Positions 38,697 to 48,867 of a stretch of DNA of 52,365 nucleotides are shown here, one piece after another (position 1 is the stretch's first letter; each line of letters begins with the position of its first letter). The notes under the pieces are model-generated. The model made no database searches. It had not been told where the DNA came from and saw only the letters and a list, made by a program, of their open reading frames with translations. The stretch lies in NCBI GenBank assembly GCA_001970955.1, contig MPUH01000469.1:1-52365 (forward strand). Direction: 5' to 3'. The stretch comes from Stentor coeruleus (taxonomy: Eukaryota > Ciliophora > Heterotrichea > Heterotrichida > Stentoridae). The translations under genes were made by a program, and so were the position numbers.

Positions 38697-39149
38697 ATGG
38701 CGAATCTCAATCGAAGAATCCAGAAAGAAACTGAGAGACTTGTTATGGATCCAGTACCAGGAATATCAGCTTCTCCAGATCCAAACAATCCCCGTTATTT
38801 CCATATCCAAATATCAGGCCCAATCACAACTCCTTATGAAGGGGGAATTTTTGAGCTTGAACTATACTTGCCAGACGAATATCCTATGTGTCCTCCTAAA
38901 GTCCGCTTTTTGACTAAAATTTACCATCCAAATGTTGATAGACTTGGGAGAATCTGCTTAGACATTCTCAAAGATAAATGGTCTCCAGCATTACAAATAA
39001 GATCTGTTTTGCTTAGTATTCAAGCACTTATGAGTGCGCCTAACCCAGATGACCCATTGGATCCTGCTATTGCCAGACATTGGAAAGAAGATGAAAACGG
39101 AGCTAATAGAACTGCAAGAGAATGGTGTCTTGCCTATGCCTGCAATTAA
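38697..39149 (+). CDS. UBC13: Ubiquitin-conjugating enzyme E2 N (Ubc13)
   Basis: The 150-aa chain matches Ubc13/UBE2N along its whole length: [31 protein letters not shown] (HPN at 77-79), catalytic Cys87 in [19 protein letters not shown], and [15 protein letters not shown]. Ubc13 pairs with the E2 variant Uev1/Mms2 to build Lys63-linked ubiquitin chains in DNA-damage tolerance and signalling. No UEV partner is in this window. The usual PMAAPKVRF reads PMCPPKVRF; the C-terminal helix is shorter than in animals. Catalytic features are intact. Confidence 0.97.
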   Translation: MANLNRRIQKETERLVMDPVPGISASPDPNNPRYFHIQISGPITTPYEGGIFELELYLPDEYPMCPPKVRFLTKIYHPNVDRLGRICLDILKDKWSPALQIRSVLLSIQALMSAPNPDDPLDPAIARHWKEDENGANRTAREWCLAYACN

Positions 39150-39479
39150 ATTAGTTCATAAATATAGGTTTCTTTTAAGATTTTTTTTTATAGAGTGATT
39201 TAATGAAATTGCTGATTTTTTGTAGTGTTTTAGAGATTTTGTTTGGGATTTTTATTGAGTTGAATGATTTTGGTAAGTGTTTTGATTAAGAAAATACAAT
39301 GGTTAATTGAAAAATAAAGGATTTTAGGTATGAAGATTGAAGAATTTATTGTTTAAGGTATTAGAATTTAGGTGCTGATGATTTTGATATATATTTTTTA
39401 TTGGCAAAAGTGAAACTTTTTAATGGATGGCCTTAAAAATTGTAAAAATTCGCAAAAAGGACTTCTTAAATAAATCACT

Positions 39480-39944
39480 TTATAATTTTTTAAGATTACT
39501 TAGCAGGTTAATTCTCCTCAGACTATAATTCCTCAGTACAGTTTTCTTTTTAATATACACAAGTAGGATTGGTATTTTAATAGTCCCTTCTAAAATATCT
39601 ACAATATACTTAAATCCACCTTTCTTAATTGTCTTATCAATCTTCTTAATTTCCTCTAAATACCTATTATTCTCTTGATCAAAATACCAAAACTTATCAA
39701 TAAATTTTCTATATACCCATAATTTCTATGATTTTCTTCTAGTTTCTATAGTTCTTAACAACGAAAATCGATTTTCTTTAATATTAATTTTTGGGTAAAA
39801 AGTTCTTACCTCTTCTTGTTTTTGGAAGCAGTGAGAATAAAACAACTTTTCTAGCATATGATTGGGCTTTATACGATTTTGATACTTTTGATGTAAAAAT
39901 TTCATCAACTCTTTTATCTGTAAGCTGAGATATGTCTGCCACAT
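39480..39944 (-). pseudogene. Interrupted ORF: 72 codons, TAG, 82 codons
   Basis: An ATG at 39944 opens a frame of 72 codons, meets a single TAG, and continues in the same frame for another 82 codons to TAA at 39480. The second part reads like real protein (LWVYRKFIDKFWYFDQENNR, YIVDILEGTIKIPILLVYIK). A shifted frame over the first part also looks protein-like (VADISQLTDKRVDEIF ... LFSLLPKTRRGKN) and ends near an AGAGGTAAGAA junction, suggesting a frameshift or unrecognised splicing. No 15-nt intron removes the TAG. The family is unknown. It may be a pseudogene, a gene with an unusual intron, or sequence error. Confidence 0.4.
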
Positions 39945-40685
39945 CTTTTAAAAACAAAGGAGTTAGGGATTATACTCATATCACAGAAAATATTATATTA
40001 AATATATTATTCATAGTATTTATAACAAATATAGTATGCTATATAGTTTATTTTTGTTTTTATATGATATGATATTTTACTTCTTTTAAAAAACAAGATC
40101 ATAATTATATGAGAAATATTTGTTTGTTTTATTTATATGATTTAATATTGATTATATAAAAATTTCACACTGATTTTATATAGTTTATGTTGAATTTCTA
40201 GATAATTTATATGTTGATTAGAGACTGGAGAATAATTTATATAATTTTTACTAATTAGTTTTACTGATAATGAGCTAAACATAGTTTTGGCTATGGATCG
40301 ATATTTAATTACCTCGGGGCTGTTTTGACTTGGGCAAAGTGAACAACAGAGCCATACAAGAAGAATTATCGAGAATTTTGAAAGCAAATTATTACCTGAT
40401 GCTAAAATTGTCTAAAAAAGTTATCTAAAGCCAAAATTTCCTAAATATTCTCTCCGAAAAAATATTTACCTTCCATATCATTTTTACCCTAAAAAAGGTC
40501 TAAAGCAAAAAAGCTAATTACCAAGTCATAAACATCCAATTTTATAGACTCAAGAAGTAAATCATTTATAATAGAAATCACTAGTACATCAAAAATTACT
40601 ATACATCATTATAGAGTAAATCACTCAGAAAATTAATGTTAAAATTATGTCTTAAAATCAAATTGCCTGTATCATTATTTAAATC

Positions 40686-40775
40686 CAATTTTGTATTAAA
40701 TATCAAAACTTAAATTGAATAGGTTAATGACAATTTTGTATTAAATATCAAAACTTAAATTGAATAGGTTAATGA
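40686..40775. repeat. Perfect 45-bp tandem duplication
   Basis: Bases 40686-40730 and 40731-40775 are identical (starting CAATTTTGTATTAAATATCA) and adjacent, without an N. The size is in the range of the N-flanking overlaps, so it may be a contig overlap closed without N, or a genuine recent duplication in non-coding DNA. Confidence 0.9.
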
Positions 40776-41248
40776 ACTTTGTCAAAAAAACTTCAATCAA
40801 ATAAGTTCTGAGATTTCGACATCAAATAAGAGATATTACTAAATACTTCAAGGAAAAATTCTCATTCTCAATTTGAAAATCAAAAAAATCAATTATTCTA
40901 AAGTAAAAATTAAAATAAAGCCTTGCAATTTCCATCAACTAGTTAAAATCTTCCTAGCTAAATAAATCACTAAACAAGAAAATTTCCTAAATACAACATA
41001 AACTTAAAATCTCATTTTCTATTTTGATTTTTATATATTCTAATAGGATATAATAACATGGATTTTTAGTTATTTTTATGGAAATAACTGATAGGCTATA
41101 TAAGATTAGAATTCTTGTATTGAAGCTAATGGGGTAGTACTTTTAATTATGTAAAGAAGATGTTTGAATGAATCTTTGATGGTATAAGGAGTTAATCCTT
41201 ATTTTTTCAAATGATATTGAATATGATTTTAAGAGTTTTAGGGAGTTG

Positions 41249-42664
41249 ATGCATTCAACTTATATTTTTCATTTTTTATGGATATATTTAATAGTTTTTA
41301 CCTTAGTAAAAGCATTGAAATTCTTATTATCTAATACTTTTTTCAAACTCTTTTACAATTCTTGGTTAATTTATTATAAGAAACGACTAGGGAAAGCATG
41401 TTATAATATGGAATCAGATCCTCTTATAAAGGGCTATTTCTCATCAGTAAAAGACTCAATAGTATCTTTACACTATACTCCTGGAGAATTTTACCTGACA
41501 ATGGCTATGGAATTTTTCCTGAAATGCTCTTTCAATTTTGCGGGCTACCTCCTATCTATTTTCTATATAGAAGTAATGGGAGGATTAGTTGATTATCTTG
41601 GAGTCAAACATTCCTATATAATTACTTCAATAACTGGTCTTATTATTTTCACAACTATAGTGCTTATTGAAAACCTTATTGTTCATGCCACTTTGATTAT
41701 TACAGGCTTTGCTGTTATTGCTATGTTGACTTTTACTAGTGTTAGAAAAGCTATTATATTATCAACTGATCTCTCGAATCGATCACAAGGGTTTTCTATG
41801 TTTAATGTGGTTCTTTATATATCGACAATTATGTTCGGTTTGTTTTCTGAGTTGCTGTTTTATTTACAAGGTGTCACTATGGATGCTTTTAAATCCTTTT
41901 TTTACTTATTCATTGGTTTTTATGCTATATCACTTTTTCTAGGAATTTTTGTCTCGAAGCTCACTAGAAATTGGACTGATGAAAAAAAAATTTACGAGAA
42001 AGGCCCACTTGAAATAATGAGGGAAGTTATTAATGAGAAAAGGTTTTGGAGATTATCAGCTGTTCTTTCAGTATCAGCTATTCCTATTGGCACTTTATAT
42101 CAATCTGGTTTCGCTTTACCTATATACATGGAGCGAGAAATAGGTGACACCTCTAATTATGGGATAATTATCGCTGTTTTTGCTTTGCTTATTATTATTT
42201 TGAGTCCTATTTTAACACCATTAGTAGAATATTTCACTATCTATGAGTGTCTCATAATAGGAACTGTGATTTTAGGTATAGCTCCTCTAGTCTTCATCTT
42301 TGGAGCTAGTTATTACACGATTATGGCTTACGTAATCATAACAGCAATAGGAGGAACTATTTTCGAATGTAGAGTTGTCGATTATAGTGGTTATGCAGGA
42401 TATCCAGGACGAGAAGGGATATTTTTTTCTTTAATCGCATATACATATTCATTTGGGTATATAGTCACAGGGATTGTTGGGGGTATTTTCCTAGAAAAAT
42501 ACTGTCCTGAAGAAGGAGACAAAGCTTGCTGGGCAATGTGGTATTGGATTGCAGGTGTTGATGCTATTGGAGCTTTGCTTTTTATAGTATTTAGAAAATA
42601 TCTTGAACAGCCAATGAATCCACATGAGCCTGATCCGTATATTTTCTCATCTCATATGCATTAA
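41249..42664 (+). CDS. MFS-like multi-pass transporter
   Basis: About twelve hydrophobic helices over 471 aa in two halves, separated by a charged cytosolic loop (SKLTRNWTDEKKIYEKGPLE, about residues 235-260). The first half contains the loop GGLVDYLGVKHSYIITSITG, which has the position and Gly/Asp character of the MFS loop 2-3 signature. The substrate cannot be told from sequence; many ciliate MFS genes are of this diverged kind. The frame has ATGs at 41249 and 41408 (MESDPLIKGYFSS). The first gives an extra N-terminal hydrophobic segment. The second fits the usual MFS N-terminus before helix 1 (FYLTMAMEFFLKC), so the start is uncertain. Confidence 0.78.
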   Translation: MHSTYIFHFLWIYLIVFTLVKALKFLLSNTFFKLFYNSWLIYYKKRLGKACYNMESDPLIKGYFSSVKDSIVSLHYTPGEFYLTMAMEFFLKCSFNFAGYLLSIFYIEVMGGLVDYLGVKHSYIITSITGLIIFTTIVLIENLIVHATLIITGFAVIAMLTFTSVRKAIILSTDLSNRSQGFSMFNVVLYISTIMFGLFSELLFYLQGVTMDAFKSFFYLFIGFYAISLFLGIFVSKLTRNWTDEKKIYEKGPLEIMREVINEKRFWRLSAVLSVSAIPIGTLYQSGFALPIYMEREIGDTSNYGIIIAVFALLIIILSPILTPLVEYFTIYECLIIGTVILGIAPLVFIFGASYYTIMAYVIITAIGGTIFECRVVDYSGYAGYPGREGIFFSLIAYTYSFGYIVTGIVGGIFLEKYCPEEGDKACWAMWYWIAGVDAIGALLFIVFRKYLEQPMNPHEPDPYIFSSHMH

Positions 42665-42795
42665 TCTTTTAATTAGTTACTAAATCTTCATATTTTTAGG
42701 TTAAATTTTGATTTTTATGTATTTTTTCTAAATTTTAGAGTATTTAGCTTAAAAAAATCTTTAATAATAGTCAGTTTTATGCTATTTATTAATTC

Positions 42796-45700
42796 CTACT
42801 TCGATACTAAGTCTATTATTTTCTCTAGTTTTTCTTCAAATCCTTGCATTTTCGTCTCTAAGTTTTCTAATCTTTTATCCACACTACTGATTTTTTCTTT
42901 AACAAACTTATGATTTTTATTGTTCTTTTCTTCAATCACAACAAGTTTTTGTTTTATATTTTTTTCATTATCTTTCATTTTACTAATAAAATTGTTTTCT
43001 GTATTACTAATCTTTGTTATAAATGTATCTTCAAGTTTCCCTGTTGCTTTATCAACATAATTAAATATATCAAGTAATTTTCCTTGCCATGCTTCATCTT
43101 TATCATTATAAGCATTAACACATAAATGCATATAACTTTTATTAGATTTTTTAGCGAATAAAGAAAAAATCTGAGTTATTTCGAGTATCGCTTCAATCAT
43201 TTGCCTATAATCATAATATATAGATAAAAGTTGATATTCATCATAAGCATCACTTAATACAGAAATTATCATATTGAGCATTAAAACAACATTAAAAACT
43301 AATGCAAAAATATATGTCACATATTTTAAATCGAAATCCAAAGATTGCATATCGTCAATACCAAAAGCTAAACCAAAAGGTCCAACCCAAGCTGATCTAA
43401 AGTTTATATCATTATTTCCTGTTGCTATAATACTCATAATTCCAAAACCAATTGTAGTATAACCAAATATAACAAGAAATGATTGTATACTCCATAAAGA
43501 TTTAAATATCAGAATTACATAATATCTTGTCACTGCGGAAACTCTAAAGCCAGTTATGCAGCTGACAAAATTGAATCCTGTTACAATCCAGTTGAAAAGT
43601 AAGAAGTTTATAGAAAAAATTATTCCTAGGGTCCATAGGCTTGTTATAATAATCCTTGCTGAGTCTAATAAGTTCCAAGAATCATTGAAATATTTTTTAC
43701 CATCTTGTAACAGCTGTACTACTTCCATAAAAACTAAAATCCAGTTTGCTACTACAAAAGACAGCAAGTAAAACATTGAGTTGAAGTCAGTAAGTAGTAA
43801 GCATAAAAACATTAAATTGATAAGCATGACTAATGCATGAAAGTAAATCCACCATTTCCATTCTTGCCACTTATAATTGATATAAGTTTGAATGATTTGA
43901 GTCTTAAATATCTCTTTATTTGTACACGAAAGTAAAGCTCTTAACAACTTGACCATTTCACCTGAACTATGATAAGAAGGTAAAGGGAAAAGTGATACCT
44001 TAAGTTTAAGTGGTTCTTCCTCCTCATTTGTCTCTGTAAAATCAATAAAATCATTAAAAGAAGCTATAGGCATATCAAAAAATTTAGTCCTTTGTACAAC
44101 ACATCCAAACGCAATATCTGTATACTGATTATCAAGTGCTGCATATAAAAACAAATGAAGGTTTTCAGATGAACTTTGAATAATTTCTATAATATCATTT
44201 CTAATAGCATGGAAACTTGAAATATATAAAAATTTGTCTGTATTTTCAGAAAGACTATATAAATATTCTATCATAAGATCAGTGATTTTTTGATGCTTTT
44301 TTGCTGTCGAGTAAAAAAGAGGAGATTTTCCAAAACTATCTAATGAGAAAATTATGGTTTTTGTTTTTAGCAAAGATTCGATTATGCTGGTTTTACCTTT
44401 ATAAGAAAGAAGGTGTAGTGGGGTGTATAAAAGATTGCTTATAAAAATATTACATGATGATGGGTAGATTGTAGAGTAGTTAGAATCTGCTAAAGCTTTT
44501 ATTGTCCCGAAATATGAGAAAGGGGAGTAGTATTTCGATTCAAATATGGAGGATGGGTGTAAATTTATATCTGTAGTTGATGATAAGAATGACCAGAATT
44601 TAATCTTACCATCTTTCGACCCAGTAACAATCGATTTTATATAATTATCTTCTCTTACATTCATGCACAAAATTGCCCCAGTATCAACTTCAAAATTTGC
44701 TTCAAGTCTTTTTTCAATAACATTCCAAATCTTAATCATCCCATCCAATCCACTACTAACAACATAACTACCAGACTTACAAAACTTAACTGTAGTTACC
44801 ATGCCCGAATGTTTAGAAAATTCAATTTGATCTCTTTTCCAAGCCAAGTTCCATACCTTAACGATTCCATCATTAGACCCACTAGCAATCATTTCCCCGT
44901 CATCACTTGGGCTTATTGATGTTATAAATTCTTTATGCCCAATAAGTGACCAGCATAGTTTATTTTCTTCTAAATTAAAAACCCTTATAACACAATCATA
45001 ACCAGCACTAGCAACTAAAGTGCTTCCCATAATGAAACAAATACTTTTTATCCCAGAATAGTTTCCTTGTAAAGTACATGATTCAAATCTTTTAATAAAA
45101 TCCCAAACTTTGATAGTCTTATCTTTAGACCCACTTATAAGCCATTTTCCATCAGGACTTATACATACTGAAGTTACTTTATTTAAATGCCCATTAAATG
45201 TTGTATCAAGTTGTTTATTACTTAAATCCCATATTTTAACTGTATGATCGCTTGACCCAGTAACAATCCACAAAGAATCTGAACTGAAAGTTATGCTGTT
45301 AATAATATCATTATGACCACTGAATGTCGTAACTATTACTTTATCTTTTATTGAATAAAGATAAAGGGTTTTCTGTGCGCTATAAGCTAAAAAATTATTA
45401 TCAGGGCTTAAACACATGGAATTTATCATACCTTCTTTTGTATCGAAAGCGTATTCTTCTATGTTTTTTTTCATTTTGTATGAAAAAACATTAGCATTAT
45501 CATCCCCTGTGACAAAAAAATCTTCAGATTCACTATAAAATATGCAGTTTATTATAGAATCCCTTGATGTTAGTTCAGATACTTCTATTTTATCATTAAG
45601 GTTCCATGCTTTTAAACTAAAATCCAAAGCACTTGACAACAACCAAATACCTGAGGGGCTTATACACAGAGATTTTATAGGGAAAATATGTGCATTTATT

Positions 45701-46509
45701 GTATAAACCTCTTGTTTTTCTTCAAAATCCCATATTTTTATACTACAATCAGTACTACCACTAGCTATATTATTACTTTTTGGAACTAAAGTTAATACTG
45801 TTACTGATCCTAAATGTCCTAACAATGTAAAATCTTCAGTTCTTTTAGACAGGTCCCAAAGTTTTATTGACTTATCACTAGAACCACTTATAACATATTT
45901 TCCATCAAAAGTAAAAACTAAACAGTTTATCTCATCAGTATGTCCAGCTAAAGTATACTCTTTATCATGTGTTTTGATATTTACTATAGATATTATATTA
46001 TCCAATGTATTCAAAGCAAAATAATCATCTAAAGGACTACATGATAAAACTTTTACAGGAACTAAAGCATTTTTAAATACCCATGATATAGAAAAATCAT
46101 TTAAGTTCCATATTATAACACTACAATCATCAGATGAGCTTAGTAAATTCTTTGAATCTTTTGTAAAACATATATGATTTATGAATTTTTCATGACCAAT
46201 TAGGGTTTGGATTTGCTCATTACTTATTATGTTCCATAGGATTATAGTAGAGTCAGAAGAACTGGCTAGAAGAGTGTTATTAGAACTGATGCAAACACTA
46301 GTAACTGAGTTGTGATGCCCAGAAAACAATGTACGGCGTGAGGTCATTTCTCCGAAACCAAAACCTCTTTGTGATTCTATAACTTTTAAAGCTTTGGATA
46401 TAGATTCTAACTCGAAGAAACGATAACGTTCTGTAAAAAAATTGCGTTCTGTTAATAATTCGCTTTGGAAATTGGTTTTTGAAAAACGCTCTCTGAGGTC
46501 TAAGTCCAT
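42796..46509 (-). CDS. WD40-ankyrin-TRP-like ion channel fusion protein
   Basis: Residues ~60-645 carry fourteen WD40-type repeats, enough for two seven-bladed propellers (LLASSSDSTIILWN, YVISGSSDKSIKLWD, WIVTGSSDHTVKIWD, YVVSSGLDGMIKIWN). Two ankyrin-like units follow (TPLHLLSYKGKTSIIESLL, SPLFYSTAKKHQKI, about 700-760). Residues ~880-1095 hold about six membrane helices of ion-transport type. They include YFNDSWNLLDSARIIITSLW, a re-entrant pore candidate SAWVGPFGLAFGIDDM (~1040) and a TRP-like S6 LNMIISVLSDAYDEYQ (~1080). The C-terminus is a coiled coil that could drive subunit assembly. The frame is open over 3.7 kb with no N or break, so the fusion is real in this assembly. Ion selectivity and gating ligand are unknown. 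Confidence 0.88.
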   Translation of the reverse strand: MDLDLRERFSKTNFQSELLTERNFFTERYRFFELESISKALKVIESQRGFGFGEMTSRRTLFSGHHNSVTSVCISSNNTLLASSSDSTIILWNIISNEQIQTLIGHEKFINHICFTKDSKNLLSSSDDCSVIIWNLNDFSISWVFKNALVPVKVLSCSPLDDYFALNTLDNIISIVNIKTHDKEYTLAGHTDEINCLVFTFDGKYVISGSSDKSIKLWDLSKRTEDFTLLGHLGSVTVLTLVPKSNNIASGSTDCSIKIWDFEEKQEVYTINAHIFPIKSLCISPSGIWLLSSALDFSLKAWNLNDKIEVSELTSRDSIINCIFYSESEDFFVTGDDNANVFSYKMKKNIEEYAFDTKEGMINSMCLSPDNNFLAYSAQKTLYLYSIKDKVIVTTFSGHNDIINSITFSSDSLWIVTGSSDHTVKIWDLSNKQLDTTFNGHLNKVTSVCISPDGKWLISGSKDKTIKVWDFIKRFESCTLQGNYSGIKSICFIMGSTLVASAGYDCVIRVFNLEENKLCWSLIGHKEFITSISPSDDGEMIASGSNDGIVKVWNLAWKRDQIEFSKHSGMVTTVKFCKSGSYVVSSGLDGMIKIWNVIEKRLEANFEVDTGAILCMNVREDNYIKSIVTGSKDGKIKFWSFLSSTTDINLHPSSIFESKYYSPFSYFGTIKALADSNYSTIYPSSCNIFISNLLYTPLHLLSYKGKTSIIESLLKTKTIIFSLDSFGKSPLFYSTAKKHQKITDLMIEYLYSLSENTDKFLYISSFHAIRNDIIEIIQSSSENLHLFLYAALDNQYTDIAFGCVVQRTKFFDMPIASFNDFIDFTETNEEEEPLKLKVSLFPLPSYHSSGEMVKLLRALLSCTNKEIFKTQIIQTYINYKWQEWKWWIYFHALVMLINLMFLCLLLTDFNSMFYLLSFVVANWILVFMEVVQLLQDGKKYFNDSWNLLDSARIIITSLWTLGIIFSINFLLFNWIVTGFNFVSCITGFRVSAVTRYYVILIFKSLWSIQSFLVIFGYTTIGFGIMSIIATGNNDINFRSAWVGPFGLAFGIDDMQSLDFDLKYVTYIFALVFNVVLMLNMIISVLSDAYDEYQLLSIYYDYRQMIEAILEITQIFSLFAKKSNKSYMHLCVNAYNDKDEAWQGKLLDIFNYVDKATGKLEDTFITKISNTENNFISKMKDNEKNIKQKLVVIEEKNNKNHKFVKEKISSVDKRLENLETKMQGFEEKLEKIIDLVSK

Positions 46510-47076
46510 ATTTTTATATGATTAAAGGTAAATAATATTTTATTTTTATAAGAAAAGAGTATATGTATTTAAATAGGCTGCAATATAGGAGGTTATTTAA
46601 GGTTTAAAATAAGATATAAAAGAATTGATTATGAAAGTGCTAAGAAAAAATATTTAGGTATGGATTTGAATATTAAAAAAAAGAATTAAGGTTGGAGTTT
46701 TACTTCAAAACTTCTATGCATAATTTATAATCAGTTCACACAAAAACTTGCATAGCCTAGAAATCTTGAATTCTTTGAAAAATCTTTACCTATGCATTTT
46801 ATTAGCATTTTTCAAGACAATTAAAATCTTATAATTTTTTTTTTAAAGCTATATTTCCATAGCTTCATCCCAAAACAAATCTATTTATATCATCACTCTA
46901 ACCCATCTCCATCATCTTAAATTAAAATTATTATTATCAATTCATCCCTACAGCAAAAATTCTATCCTTCTCTCTATTTAAAACCCTATATGACTCTTTA
47001 TTATCCCTCACACTTTTCCTATCCATAAAAAACTTCTCAATAATTACTCATCTTAATAAAAGTTACTTAAAAAAAA
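46510..47076. other. Intergenic
   Basis: 567 bases between two minus-strand genes. G-rich on the plus strand beside the channel gene start, C-rich from ~46850 to 47076 at the 3' side of the next gene. No ORF of note. Confidence 0.6.
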
Positions 47077-47559
47077 CTAGTTGAGTTCATTCATTTCCTT
47101 AAGAACCTGATCAGTTATAAGGTCATGATCATTATTATTTTTAGGCTTTTCTTCAATAAAAGAGAAATCAAACTCATGTGGATGCTTATCAAACTCCACT
47201 TTAGATGTCTGGGCTTTTTGTAAATCCTCATTTTTTTTCTGTTCAGTTTTATGAGTTTCAAGCTCATGAAATGTTTTAGAATTCGATTCAAAAGGCTTTT
47301 CTTCTTTGATTTGTGGGCTTTGTTTTATTGTTACAGACTCGTTATGAGCCTTTTCTGTTTTTTTTGTTGTTAATGAATTGTTTTCGGTTAATTCGTCAAG
47401 TTTGCTTTTTGGCATGGATTTACCATGTTGTAAGACTTGTATTTCTTCATCTTCTCTACCGTCGCCATGGTCCATGTTTTGGTCTTGGTTTTTTCCTGAT
47501 TCTAATGGTTTTCTTTGATTTTCTTGATGAACATCTGCTTTTGAACCGCCGCAGCCCAT
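47077..47559 (-). CDS. Small acidic protein with N-myristoylation/palmitoylation signal
   Basis: It begins MGCGGSK: Gly2 with Ser6 and Lys7 matches an N-myristoylation site, and Cys3 next to it is a classic palmitoylation site, so dual lipid anchoring to the plasma or ciliary membrane is expected. The remaining ~150 residues are Glu/Lys/His/Asn-rich and disordered (EKAHNESVTIKQSPQIKEEK), with a short hydrophobic motif near the end (EFDFSFIEEK) that may bind a partner. No known domain. 160 aa. It may act as a membrane-tethered adaptor; this is inference. Confidence 0.75.
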   Translation of the reverse strand: MGCGGSKADVHQENQRKPLESGKNQDQNMDHGDGREDEEIQVLQHGKSMPKSKLDELTENNSLTTKKTEKAHNESVTIKQSPQIKEEKPFESNSKTFHELETHKTEQKKNEDLQKAQTSKVEFDKHPHEFDFSFIEEKPKNNNDHDLITDQVLKEMNELN

Positions 47560-48360
47560 TTTTTGATTATAGGAATAATTTGAAGTTGTTTGAATTTTTG
47601 CTTTTTTTGAGGATTTAAATAATATTATGAGGAAATGCTTTAGTTTAAAAGAGTAGGTATAGGATTTAAAGATAAGTATGATATTTTAATTGGTTAAATT
47701 TTATTACGAGAAAAATATTTTGTTTTATTATATGATTTTTTGTAATGAAGGGTTGAAGATTATACTATAAATAAATTATTCCCTAGAAAGTATTTATCAA
47801 TTAATTTCTGTGTTTTGTATTCATATGAATATAATAAAGTATTTATTCCTATAATAATATATCAATGTTGGATAAACCCAATAATCTTACCAAAATCTTT
47901 TATAAGTACAATCTTTTTATTTTATAAATATAAATTACCAAAAGTAAAATTTCACACTTTAAATAAATTCCAGTTCTAAAATTTACCTTAATCTAATATC
48001 AAAAAATACATCTTATCAAATCATCTTAGTAATCCAACACAAAACCAATAATTACCAAATCCTTAAAAAATTTCTTCCTATTATCTACACACAAAATCTA
48101 ACCCAAAAAATCCAAATTTACATGAAAACAAAAAATATCCTCTACAATCCTAAGTAATAAATCTTAGCTTCTAAAATTTCCTATACTTTTTTCTAATCAT
48201 TATCTTTAAACCTAAACCCTAATATAAAAATTTATTATGCTAAATTTACTATAAAAATCCCCCACATAATCTTTAACCATAAACTAAAATCTTCATACCC
48301 ATCCTCTTTTTATCTAAACCTAATTATTAACTTTTCATAATCTACTAATGTCTAATAATA
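47560..48360. other. Divergent intergenic region
   Basis: 801 bases between the lipid-anchored protein (minus) and the RRM protein (plus). From about 47930 to 48360 it is strikingly C-rich and almost free of G, ending CTAATAATA before the ATG. No gene seen. Confidence 0.6.
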
Positions 48361-48867
48361 ATGTCCCTAGAAAACACAAGGGTATTTATAGGAAACATAT
48401 ATTTTATGTTATCAACCCAAGAACTTAAACAATATTTTTCTAAAGCAGGTAAAATACTAAAAATCGACCTTTTTATAGATGAAAAAGCTAAATCTAGAGG
48501 ATGTGGCATAATCCAATACTCTACCCGAAAAGAAGCACAAAATGCTATACAACTTTTTCATCATAAAGAAATATTTAATAGAATTATTACAGTAAAAGAA
48601 GATGAAAGCTATTATTCACAACAACATAAACCTGTACAAATCTGTGTACAAAAAATGCCAATAACTGTAACTTGGCAACAACTTAAAGATGTATGTAGAG
48701 AAATGGGTAATGTACTTAGGGCTGATGTTAAGATACAAAATGATGGAACATCTTCTGGTATGGTACTTTTTGAGTGTTATGGTGAGGCGATAAAAGCAGT
48801 TGAATTGCTGAATGGAGCTTTTTTTAATGGTGTTAGAGTAGAGGCATATGTTGACCTTAATAATTAA
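48361..48867 (+). CDS. Two-RRM RNA-binding protein
   Basis: 168 aa made of two RNA recognition motifs and almost nothing else. RRM1 (residues ~6-80) has RNP2 VFIGNIYF and RNP1 SRGCGIIQY, so the first RNP1 aromatic is Cys rather than Phe. RRM2 (~90-165) has CVQKMPITVTWQQLKDV and SSGMVLFEC, a weaker RNP1. Such small proteins act in mRNA splicing, transport or stability; the exact group is not clear. RRM2 with few aromatic RNA contacts may serve protein binding. No intron or localisation signal seen. Confidence 0.88.
   Translation: MSLENTRVFIGNIYFMLSTQELKQYFSKAGKILKIDLFIDEKAKSRGCGIIQYSTRKEAQNAIQLFHHKEIFNRIITVKEDESYYSQQHKPVQICVQKMPITVTWQQLKDVCREMGNVLRADVKIQNDGTSSGMVLFECYGEAIKAVELLNGAFFNGVRVEAYVDLNN

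Larger units (their letters stand above)
39150..41248. other. AT-rich region with a broken frame and a 45-bp duplication
   Basis: 2.1 kb without an intact gene. It contains the interrupted minus-strand frame at 39480-39944 and the 45-bp tandem duplication at 40686-40775. A minus-strand frame at 40142-40387 has only a TTG start and no recognisable product. Unlike other plus-strand leaders, the last 150 bases before the transporter are G-rich and C-poor. Confidence 0.5.

Noticed and set aside
40142-40387. Minus-strand ORF with signal-peptide-like start
   Set aside because: The first codon is TTG, no ATG is in frame, and no homology is recognised.
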